Of a stretch of DNA of 64,000 nt, positions 25,258 through 35,478 are shown piece after piece. The translations under genes were made by a program, and so were the position numbers. The stretch is from Circinella minor (Eukaryota > Mucoromycota > Mucoromycetes > Mucorales > Lichtheimiaceae): positions 1 through 64,000 of the forward strand of contig JAEPRB010000121.1 of the NCBI GenBank assembly GCA_016758965.1. Reading direction: 5' to 3'. Within the stretch, counting starts at the first letter, position 1. Every line of letters begins with the position of its first letter. A model generated the notes under the pieces. The model did no database searches, was not told the origin of the DNA, and saw nothing but the letters and a program-made list of their open reading frames with translations.

Positions 25258-28189
25258 GATTTATAGAAAAAGAGAAGGGGGATTTTTTTTTATAAAAAGA
25301 AGATTAAAGAGAATGAAAATTGACACGTCTTATTTTCTGAATTGTCTATAATATCATAACCGTGTTCTTTTTATTCTATTGAGTATGTGTTTTTTTTTTG
25401 GTGGACAGGTATAGGCTACCACCAAACGACCCAAGGTAAATCTGTTTGTGTACCCTAAACCGGGGGGTGAATCATATCGCGAGTTGTCGGGTGGCTAAGT
25501 AAAACTTTATTGTTTCCAAATTAAGAAAATCATTCCACTTTTTCTTTTTGACCTTAATAAAATTACGACAACGTATTTAGTATATCTAAACTATTATATA
25601 TAAATATAAGAAGGAATATTCATACAGAAGTCTGATTTCTATCTATCATAGTGTCTAACCGGTAGTGTCTGGATATAATTTAAACGCAATAACTTCAGTG
25701 CATCATTTCCGTCGACCTATAAAATTAGTTATAGCTTCTACTTATTACTAGAACCTTACATATGATCTTATAACTGTATCATAGTTCTGAACCTGCTGTA
25801 CTATACACTGATCAATCCCTTCATTATTTATTTTTATATATAAAAGCATTCTTATTTGATGTGCAAGGTAAAACATGTATAAATCCTCATTGTTCTTTAC
25901 AGTAGTATATTCCAAAGAAATGTCTGTAGAATAGAATATTTCGCATATATTATTGTTTGCCCTGTATTTTTAATCCCCATCCTTCTTAATAACTGTCCGT
26001 AGATAGTCAAACTACATTTCAGAAAGTATTACGTATCGCTTAATTCTTGTGGTTTTTCAATTATCCAACCAAACTTAATAAATGCGGTCTCACATGTATG
26101 CTAAATCTTCAATATAAAACATTTTTGAACATTGCAAAGAAAAATTCTCTTTTTCATTTATTGTTCAAAAGAATATATTCAAATAGTTATTTTTTGGTCA
26201 GTAATTGCAATGAAGCCATCGAAATAAAGCCATGAGTTCTTAATAACCACGAGCTTGTGAAAAAAGCACTGTAGTAATATCCTCATATCTGAATGTAATG
26301 TCTTTTTTTTTTACCATGCCAACGCATGGGGTATCCGTGATTGCGACGTATCTTACTTATACAATTAAAACATAATTTTATAATAATAATAATAATAATA
26401 GTAATAGTAAAAGTAATAAACCCTGAATGGTTTCGAGATAATATATATTCTATGTACGCTTGTCCGTTATTTTTGGTCTATAGGATTTTACAGGATTTCA
26501 CAGGATTTCGCAGGATTTCGCAGGATTTACAAGACTCACAGAATTTTTTTTATGATGCAGTTCTCCCTTCCTTTTATAAAATAGAATATCATTCGACTGG
26601 TTACACGAATAAGATATTGTACAGTAATTCATAGATTTACAATCGTAAAACTACTTTCACATTGAATATGCGAATAATGACATTGAAGATAAATGTAGAA
26701 TTCGGTGGTACAATAGAAAGTATCTTTTGTGTGTGCAGGTATAAATTAATCCTTTTTATGCCATTGATCATACGTAAAGACTAAAATGTGTATTACAGTA
26801 TTTTTATAATCACTGAACTACGTACGTACTCGATTTTATATGTGGCTTACGTTTTTTTATTTTTACTTTCGTGGTTACGTATGGTGATAATACGTAAACA
26901 GTGTTTAGTATTTTTAATTGATAATACTTGTCTAGTAATCGACACAAGAGATCCCATGCGAATAGATTCTTTGATATTTATATAAATGTGATTCTCTTTA
27001 TAGAAAAGAATGTTGACCGTGATTGGTAGTTTGCAAAATAAACATAGTTATATAAAACTTCATATGATGCATACGTAACAGATAAAAAATAAATAAGCAG
27101 AAGGGTACTACATACTGTCGCAACTATATAACTAGCGACAGATTGTACAGTATATGCGGGGTGAATAACTAGTACAAAATACATTATGTCATAAACAAAA
27201 AGAAAAATTAACAAAGGCCAAAAGGTATAGTGCTTCGTAACAATGTTTCGCTATCGCAAGCAGATACTATTAGAACGATTCTTACAGTTTTTGATCCTGT
27301 TGAATGTAAATTATCTTTTTTTCCCAGTTAGTAAACAATCTCGATTAATTATGTACAGAAGGTTAACCCCTTCGTTTACAGCATAAACTGTGTCGCACAC
27401 TACCAGATTATTTAAAAACCAGTAATATTTTTGTTCCATAAAAAGTCTTTTAAAATTTGATAATGCATTCCCATCTAATATGCGTTTGTAAAATCAATAT
27501 TCAAGTAGAAAACAGTTATCATAAATTTTATAATAAGGGGTTTTTAATATATGCTTGTCACATCACTTAAGGCGATCAATCTAAGTGACTTTCGATGAAA
27601 TTTGATAGTACAACATGCAAAGTATAACAGATAAGGGGTATTTTTACCAGATCAATTTAACCACGTAATTTTCATGTTTACTATACCTTCCACATTTTAC
27701 ACTCACATACGTACGCAATGCCAAATAGTACGTAGCTGGTAAAAAAAAAAAAAAAACTATTTATATATATAAGAATGGAAAATCCATCACACTTGCTACA
27801 ACTTTATTACAAACTACGGCTATGTTCCATATATATATTCCCTAATGTTTTAATTAAATGAAGAATATATTTATACCCCCGGTATTTTTCAGAAAGACCG
27901 TTACATTTGAGCATACAGTATTATATTATGACATTCTGTCGTAAAAAGATTATATAGTATGATATGATTATTATAATTATGCACAAATCTCTAAATGTTA
28001 GATTATTCATTATGACAACAAGTTTAGATTTAAAAATGATATAATTAAGTTTCTTTTATTATATTATGATATTGAAAAAAATAAACAAAATGCACAAAAA
28101 AGATGTTGTAATGTACGTATAATACGTAGTTATTATAATAGGTTAACAAATATAAGCAATAATGTATAGCAAATTGATGTAAATGGTAT
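25258..28189. other. Gene-poor island, left part
   Basis: About 2.9 kb without a supportable gene. The longest open stretches are short, lack splice context and have intergenic composition. Contains a 10-bp tandem repeat at 26481-26530 and, from about 26.77 kb onward, repeated TACGTA palindromes. No rRNA or tRNA was recognised. Confidence 0.55.
26481..26530. repeat. 10-bp tandem repeat (CAGGATTTCG type), five units
   Basis: Five contiguous decamers: TAGGATTTTA, CAGGATTTCA, CAGGATTTCG, CAGGATTTCG, CAGGATTTAC. The 10-bp period equals roughly one helical turn. Confidence 0.9.
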
Positions 28190-28375
28190 TTACTCGCAAT
28201 AACTATTTATGGGATCGTTAAAATTCCAATTACATGATAAATCATCGGGACAAGAACCATCAGTTTCTTTACAGGGTATTTTTTCTTGAGCGAAAACTAA
28301 GGAATTGCTGTTGATCATCATACTAGCCATAGCCACAAAAAGTAAACAATATTGAATAGAGTAAATGCGGGCCAT
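28190..28375 (-). CDS. Putative small secreted cysteine-containing protein
   Basis: 61 aa, intronless. N-terminal MARIYSIQYCLLFVAMASMM looks like a signal peptide, with cleavage likely after SLVFAQ (about residue 30). The mature peptide of about 31 residues has four Cys (C-x6-C-x5-C-x12-C), enough for two disulfides, and is acidic. It stands alone in a gene-poor island, as small secreted or effector-like fungal proteins often do. No homolog recognised. A further exon cannot be excluded, but the stop follows the last Cys closely. Confidence 0.5.
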   Translation of the reverse strand: MARIYSIQYCLLFVAMASMMINSNSLVFAQEKIPCKETDGSCPDDLSCNWNFNDPINSYCE

Positions 28376-31291
28376 GTTTGTCGAGATACAAATTATATAA
28401 TACTACGTATATGCATAACGCAGTAGTAATATGAGAATTGTTAGTATATATACTCTTTATATAATACACACAAAACAATAGTAAGTCATTATTAAATAAT
28501 TGTACTACTATGACTGTTACTGTTACTACTACTACTTACGTCAGATAATTAAAAAAAAAAATAGAGAAAAAAGAGAGAAGAAGAATCAGTCTTTTTGGTG
28601 ACGTTACTACCAAGCATGTGCAAGCTCCCTCCTATTTATATTTGTAACGAATCAACGAACCACTACGAAAAGCAATACTATTCCTAACAATATCCTTCTG
28701 ATATATCCTTGATGCGGATATAGCATGTAGCAGTAAGGTTTATACAACATATAGGGGAAACAGCTCTTTGATTTTGATGTGTATATAATTCAGGATCACC
28801 AAGCAATGTGAAAGAAAAAAAAAAACTTTATTGAGCCATAACAGGAATAATATAAAAATAAGGAGTTAACGTAGTTCAAACCTGTATATATTGTATATTA
28901 TACCTCAGGAATTAAAAATATAAAATACAATTATGTATAAAGCAGATACTGTAGTATCTACTAGACGTTGGTATTATATTTAAATCATTATACAATGTTA
29001 TTGCCTATTAGTATTTTACAAGCAGTAAAATATATCATAGATAGGTATTAAAAAAAATGGGGTTCGATACGACTAAAAGTACATTTAATTATGAGTTATT
29101 ATAACAACAGTACACTAACAGACAGCGTAAGCATGATGATAGGGTTAATGTAACCAAGGAATCAGTAATAATAAATATGTAAGATGGTTTATAATAATAT
29201 TGAAAATCTTTATCACTTTTTATATATAATTCTATATATGCGGCATTTGGTACGAAAATCATTATATGCATATGCATTCGTTTCAAGGTGGTTCAACTCA
29301 TATTACATTACGCGCATAAGGAATAAAAACAAAATAATAATAATTTACAGGGATGTAGTCGTGTGCCTTGTTTTTTTTTTTTTTTTTTTTTTTTCAAAAA
29401 TAAAATAAAATACGTAAAATAAAAAAAAAAGTACTTGCAAACCAAGCAAAAGTTGATCTAATTAATTTTAGCGTACGGATTATAATTGACATAGGTACTA
29501 TACATGACTACCCCTCCCCCCAAAAAAAAGCCAGCGTTCATGTATACGTATGTACCTATATCGTATTTGGGCACGTAAAGGTACAAGTTTGAAAAAACAG
29601 CTGATGTAATTATAATAACCTTAGGTGTTATAACACACAGGAAGAATTTACTGTATATTCGTACTTTGCTTATTCAAAATACTATAGCGAATATTTATAG
29701 AAAAACAATTAGATTTGCTAACTTTTTTTTGTTGATTCCTTGAATACGTATATATATATAACAAATGTATAGCTATGTTATTTAAAGCTTGGTTCATTTT
29801 CTGGCTGTATAACTCAAATACCTTAGTCGAGGAAAAACAATAATGAATTGTTTCCGATGGATTCGAGATTATATTGTTGTTGTAGCACATATAACGTAGG
29901 ATCATGAAATTTGGGTTATTAAAAACAAGAATATAGCTTGAAACAGCTCATCATCTGCTACTTATTGACAATTGCAAAATATATTATTTAATAAAATGCC
30001 ATTGACTTGATGGACAATTGTGTTGATGCTACGTACATATATATCTACGTACATATATATGACATGGATGTATCGATGAAGAGGGCTTTTGTTTGTACGT
30101 ATTCGCTTATAGCCTATACATGCACTAAAACTCAAGTCCAAGGACAGTATCGGATCTTTGTCAAGTTGTGAATTATTACGCAGTTAAATTTTGAAATAAT
30201 CAATTATTTGAAATGTCTGGGAACACCATTATCAACATAAAATTTCATCTATCAGGTTTACATTAATTATTCAACTTATGGTCGCCTACGTAGCGAAATC
30301 TAGCTAGACATTTCTAGCATTGATACGTAGGAGTGCATTAACGATAAACCACATACATCCATTATAAAATTGGGACAAATAATGAGAGGTGAACATACAT
30401 TACTGAAACAGTTTCGCAGTGAAGTCATCTAGCCAAATGTTTTGTTACGAAAGATGATATTATTCAATATACTAGTATGAGATTGTTCGAGTCGTTATTA
30501 TTATTTTTGATAGTTATTGAATAATGTAGTACAGCGTTAGTTTCTTTTTGATAAAGGGAAATCGCTTTCTCTTAAACTTCACTGGTGCGAGTATAATATT
30601 AGCAATAGCGAAATATAGACTTTGACATTAGCATTGTGTTATGAGTGATGAGTTATCACTTAGTAAGTTATTACTCCAGTGTTCTTTGCTATTATATGAT
30701 CGAAAATTATTTCTCATAACTCGTTGGTACGTAAATATAAAAGAATCACGGACGCAATATTTATATCCAAGTAATTCTTCGCATTTGTTTTGCATATCGG
30801 TATGCCACTTTTATTTGTTGAAACATATTTAAGATTGTAATGATATGAAGCATTTTATATTATTAAATAAGCATAGACGTCAATGAAAAGTAACGAGAAA
30901 AGGATAACATGAATGAAGCTAAAAAACACCATGCCTTTATTGTTAAAAAGAGAAGCGTGAAAAATAAAGAAGTTGTCGCTAAATAAAAATAAATTGGTGG
31001 CATAAATTATATATGGACACAATATATATAAAATTTAATGCCAACATTTTTTTCTTATTGTCACGAAAATATTTCAATTAATATCAACATTTTTTTTCTA
31101 GCATTTAAATTATCAATATTGAAAAGAGGAATAGGAGTGTTATAAACTACAACAAGACTATTTCTCCACCACAAAAACAATCACAATCACAGCTAATAAA
31201 CAAAACCAATTAAATAATGTTTTTTTTTTCAAATGCAGGAAAAGAGGAAATAGAAAGATTGTTTTTATTACAACATAAAAGATTATGTTTT
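28376..31291. other. Gene-poor island, right part
   Basis: About 2.9 kb with no supportable gene. Contains a poly-T run (29370-29394), a direct repeat of CTACGTACATATATAT at about 30031 and 30047, and many TACGTA sites. No tRNA structure was found around the GGTTCGATAC string at about 29059. The 3' flank of RPL5 occupies the last 100 bases. Confidence 0.5.
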
Positions 31292-32799
31292 TTAGTTTTC
31301 GGCCAATTCCTTGTGGAAAGCAGCCTTCTTGGCACGGACAGCATTGTCGCGTTCGCGCTTGGTAAGACGACGCTTTTGGGGGTAAGCCTTGACACCAGTC
31401 TTCTTTTGAGCAGGCTTCTTGATGGGGTTTTCACGGATAGCTTCGTGAGCTTCAGTGTACATATCTTCGACCTTGTCAGAGGTGATACCGGCCTTGAGGA
31501 AGGTGGCGAATTGCTTCTTGAAACGTTCTTCATCTTCTTCTTCGAGGTATTCCATGTATTCAGCAACGTGAACACCATAGATGTAGTTGCGGAGCAATTC
31601 ATCATCGTTTTCCTTGGTTTCAATATCGAAACCAGGGAAACGGTTACCAGAGTGGGGAACGAAAAGACCACCATCGGAAGCACCCTTCATGGCACCGAAG
31701 ACACGGGCACCAGTGGAAGTACGGGCAGTACCGACATCCAAGAAAGCCTTGAAGGGACGGGGACCTTCTTCGTTGGCTTCGGTGAGTTGAACAGTACCAT
31801 CAGATTCAACAACACCTTCGTACTTGTCAGCAAGACCGAGCTTGGTCAAGACACGACGAGCCAACAAAAGACCAGTAGCATAGGCTATTGTTTAATAAAA
31901 CACAAATCCATGAGTTATTTGACATTTACATTATACTTCATATGCGTACAACACATATATTCCTCGTCAAATTTTAAATCCTTCAATCCAAACTTACCAG
32001 CAGACCAGTTGGTCAAACCACCCTTAACACCGTAGTCCTTAAGTTCATGAGCATAGGCAGCAGCAAGAACGTAATCACCTTGGATCTTAGCGTAGACGAT
32101 TTGACAGACGATATCCTTGTTGGTGAAACGGACGACCAATCTGTACTTGGGTGAGTTGTACTTGTTCTTGGCTTGAACGACTAAGCGCTTGCGAGCATAG
32201 TAATCAGTCTTGCCCTCTATTATAAACAACAAAAAAATTTAGTTTAATAAAACCTGCCTAAAATTTTTCTATTGTCCTTGTTCAAAATAAGTTCCAAATC
32301 GTAAAAACATATGCTTTTTTTCTTTTGAATTCAGATAGGAGCGAAAGACAATTTGTATTTTTTAATCAACATGATGCTTCAGTTGAACTATGCTTGTAAC
32401 AAAATCATCATTTGCAAAAGAAAAATTTGTAACCATCGAAAACCGTCGTCTCGCGTTATGTGGTGTAAATGTAGGCGTATATTTTACGATTTGGAAATTC
32501 ATAACAAGTCAATGTTTGTAACAAGAGTAAATTGCTTACCTCTTCTTCTGCGGTACTTGACCTGGTAGCGCTTGAAGTAGGCCTTGTTCTTTTGCTGCTT
32601 GACGAAAGGCTATATAAATAATGAATTGTCGAAATGTAATAATTTTTTTTAGTAACTTGATAATTTTTAATGACCCGTATCCATCCATCAATTAATGTAT
32701 CCATCCATCCATCTATCCATCCACTGTCTATTTGTAGATCCATGGTTTATTTTTTTCATTACTAGCATCCCATGCTAATTTTTCATATCAACATACCAT
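31292..32799 (-). CDS. RPL5: 60S ribosomal protein L5 (uL18)
   Basis: Four exons: 32799-32797 (only the ATG), 32609-32540, 32216-31998 and 31884-31292; 294 aa against 297 in yeast and human. It binds 5S rRNA and is delivered with RPL11 into the pre-60S particle. Diagnostic segments: [87 protein letters not shown] and a basic tail. The codons are richer in C/G than those of neighbouring genes, as expected for a highly expressed gene. Intron 2 (32217-32539) is unusually long because it carries a box C/D snoRNA. Divergent from DJ-1. Confidence 0.97.
32322..32420 (-). ncRNA. snR60: Box C/D snoRNA, snR60/U80 type, in RPL5 intron 2
   Basis: Read on the minus strand: a 6-bp terminal stem CTTTTG (32420-32415) / CAAAAG (32327-32322), C box ATGATGA (32411-32405), D' box CTGA (32382-32379), C' box ATGTTGA (32372-32366) and D box CTGA (32334-32331). 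The guide before D' contains GCATAGTTCA, complementary to the large-rRNA segment TGAACTATGC. The guide before D contains GTCTTTCGCTCCTAT, complementary to ATAGGGGCGAAAGAC with one G-U pair. The fifth nucleotides before each box select an A and a G that lie 91 nt apart in the rRNA as I recall it, the spacing of yeast Am817/Gm908 (snR60) and human Am1521/Gm1612 (U80). So this is a 2'-O-methylation guide processed from a ribosomal-protein intron. In yeast snR60 is, to my knowledge, not intronic. Confidence 0.88.
32680..32728. repeat. (ATCC)n imperfect microsatellite in RPL5 intron 1
   Basis: Repeated ATCC tetramers in two blocks within the 187-nt first intron of RPL5. No snoRNA boxes in this intron. 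Confidence 0.75.
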
Positions 32800-33531
32800 G
32801 TCGACTGTAGGCTCGAAAAAAGGAAGGACCACAAATTTACTCGACAATCTATTTTATTGAGAAATTGAAATAAAAAGTCCGACGAAGCTCTTTGTTTGTA
32901 TGAGCGAATCATATCAACGAAAATTATATACTTCTTTTAAAGCCCAAGTTGCACATGTTTAAAACTGTATTATTGTTGATTTGAATTAAAGTAAGGAAGG
33001 TGCTTTTCAACCTTTTTATTTGACTTCGATATTCTTAATATATTTTATAGGGATAATTTTTTTTTATCAATTCGTTTATCTATCGTTATCATGACTATTC
33101 TTTTAAAATTTCTTTCAGCTATTTCTTCTATGAAATAAAGTAAAGCTAAAACATGGAACGAAACTAGATTCAATGCCTTGATGTTATGGAAACAATTAAT
33201 TTGATAATTATGTATGCTTGAAAATATGGAAAGAGTCGTATTGGGCTTTTCACCGTTATAGTAATAAATGATACTGAAAGGGATGTTGCATATCAGTTAT
33301 TATCGTTATTAAGATTCTATCTAATTCATTATTTAGTTATTCATAATATATTATTGAAAGCAATTGTAAAACTTTGAAGTAATACGTGACCGCATGATAT
33401 CATATTGACAAACGACTCGGACCATCGCTGTCACAGTTATTTTATAACTGAAAACCAACTATAAAAACCAGATTCTCCGAGCATTCGTTGCATAAACAGG
33501 TTTTTTTTTTATCTTCCTTTCACACGAAACA
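32800..33531. other. Divergent promoter region RPL5 / DJ-1
   Basis: 732 bp between two divergent start codons. AT-rich. No RNA gene was found. It must carry the promoters of both genes; no specific motif is claimed. Confidence 0.5.
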
Positions 33532-34621
33532 ATGGCAGCCAAAAAAGCAATCGTATTCTTAGCTGATGGGACTGAAGAAATGGGTATATACATATACATA
33601 TACATATATTTTTCACTCTTTATTAATAAAAAACTTTCTCATTCTTACTATATTTACATATATACACTATTACTTATAGAGTTCACAATTACAGGTAATT
33701 GTAACAAAAGTGACATAAAAAGCGCGTCTTTTTTTTTAATTCTGACAAAGCTTCTTTATATATACAGTCGACGTTTTACGTCGTGCTAAAATTGATGTGA
33801 CAGTGGTTGGTGTCAAGTTGAAGAACCCACCTGCTGCTACATGTAGCCGTGGGGTTAAAATCGTTCCAGACGTTGAATTGAATCAAAGTTTGATTGCTGT
33901 ATGTTTTTTTTTCTTGCTGGCAGTAAAAAAAACAGAAAATAGTAGGCGTAACGAAGGACTCTTATATATACTTATTGTTTTATTCCTGATTATAGGATAA
34001 TTATGATGCCGTGATCGCACCGGGTGGTATGGGAGGTGCATTAACTCTTCGTGATGATAAAGACGTACAACAACTAGTCGCTTCTTTTTATGAGAAGAAA
34101 AAGATTGTTGCCTTTATCTGTGCAGGTAAAAATGTCTCCCTTTCTAATACACATATAGACACCATAGGTGAAATTATTCACTGATAAAAGTGTAAAATTT
34201 TATTCCTTAGCTCCAATTGTTGCCAAGTCGTCTGGCATTCCTGGTAGTCACAAAGTCACTTCATATCCAAGTGTTAAGGATCAATTAAAAGACTGTAACT
34301 ATTTTTATAACTTGCCTGTTTAAGTTATATTATTTCCGTAGCAACTAATATTTGGTAATGTTTAATTATTATAGATTTTCAATATACCGAAGACCGAGTC
34401 GTAGTTGACAAAAACGTTATCACAGTGAGTTTGATATTATGATTAGTAGCGTTGATTGTATAACTTTACCTAATACTTATCTTAATGGTAATTTCTTTCA
34501 GAGCCGTGGTCCTGGTACTGCATTCCTTTTTGCTTTGACTTTGGTTGAAGAACTACTTGGGAAGGATGTTGCTGATAACTTGAATCTCAGAGGTGAGATG
34601 TTGACGGCCGACGAATTATAA
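33532..34621 (+). CDS. DJ-1/PARK7-type protein deglycase/chaperone
   Basis: Seven exons (33532-33583, 33680-33694, 33768-33898, 33996-34125, 34211-34294, 34375-34424, 34502-34621) give 193 aa, near human DJ-1 (189). The second exon is a 15-nt microexon. Seen: DGTEEMEF with the conserved Glu, PGGMGGALTLRDD, the nucleophile elbow AFICAAPIVAKSSGI (the Cys106 equivalent), and SRGPGTAFLFALTLVEEL. The human His126 position reads Tyr (KVTSYPSVKD), a change I also recall in insect DJ-1. Roles attributed to the family include oxidative-stress sensing and methylglyoxal-adduct handling. It is closer to the animal PARK7 form than to yeast Hsp31. No targeting signal seen. Confidence 0.93.
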
Positions 34622-35478
34622 GGTATATAAAACCCATTCTCCACTTCTTTTTTTCTTTCAATCATAAGAAAAAAGGTTGTTAATCTCCAACTTTTTCTGG
34701 TAGTGAATAAAAAAAAGGGTAGTTTGTAATTATATTATTTTTATAGGTATACATGATGAAAAAAGTGTTTGAGATAGTGGATATCTATGTGTTTTATATG
34801 TTTTATATCTCTTCTGCTTTCACCCTCCGTCCTTCTTGCAAAGGAAGATGATATTATTGAAATAATATACTTGTATTTAACATTATAAAAAAATTGTCAG
34901 ACGATAAAGCCTTTTAAATAACATTTAAAATTATATTATTTTATTGTATTTATTTGTGTCCTATTTTTTATATTACCAATATATTATAATAATGCTACCT
35001 GAGAAAAAAAAAAGAGAAGAATTAAAAGTAGTACGAATAATCACAACGATAATTTATTACCAAGATTACCAAGAAGAGAGCAACTCTATTTTTGGTGTTC
35101 TAACATTTTTAGCACAAAATAAATAAATTAGAGTCGAGATGGGATCTTTAGTGTAGTACCTTTCCGGCAAGAACGGAACGCGGCATTAGAAAAAAACAGA
35201 CACTATAACTTACTCACTCGATTTGGCTTGCAGCAAATACCTCCTTTTTTCCCTCTTTTTTTTTTCTTCTTCTGTTAACTTCATCTTGTCCCAAACACTT
35301 GGTAAATGACAATTACTTTTCTTCTACCTTATCTTTTCAAAGGAAAAACGCGTAAAACTCGAAGTGGATATACAATAACAGTATACTAATGTTTCCTTTT
35401 ATTTTAACAAAAATATTAGTGAAGCACAGCTTTCCCTTTCATCTTTCATCACGTAAAACAATAAACTAGATCAACAAA
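34622..35478. other. Intergenic region DJ-1 to coronin
   Basis: 857 bp, AT-rich. Contains the DJ-1 3' end and coronin promoter with T-rich runs near 35245-35270. No gene supported. Confidence 0.5.

Noticed and set aside
26341..26634. 97-codon open frame in the island
   Set aside because: Poly-Ile run and translation of the 10-bp tandem repeat; composition is that of intergenic DNA.
29040..29070. tRNA gene suggested by GGTTCGATAC
   Set aside because: No A box, acceptor stem or anticodon arm could be formed with the preceding 70 bases.
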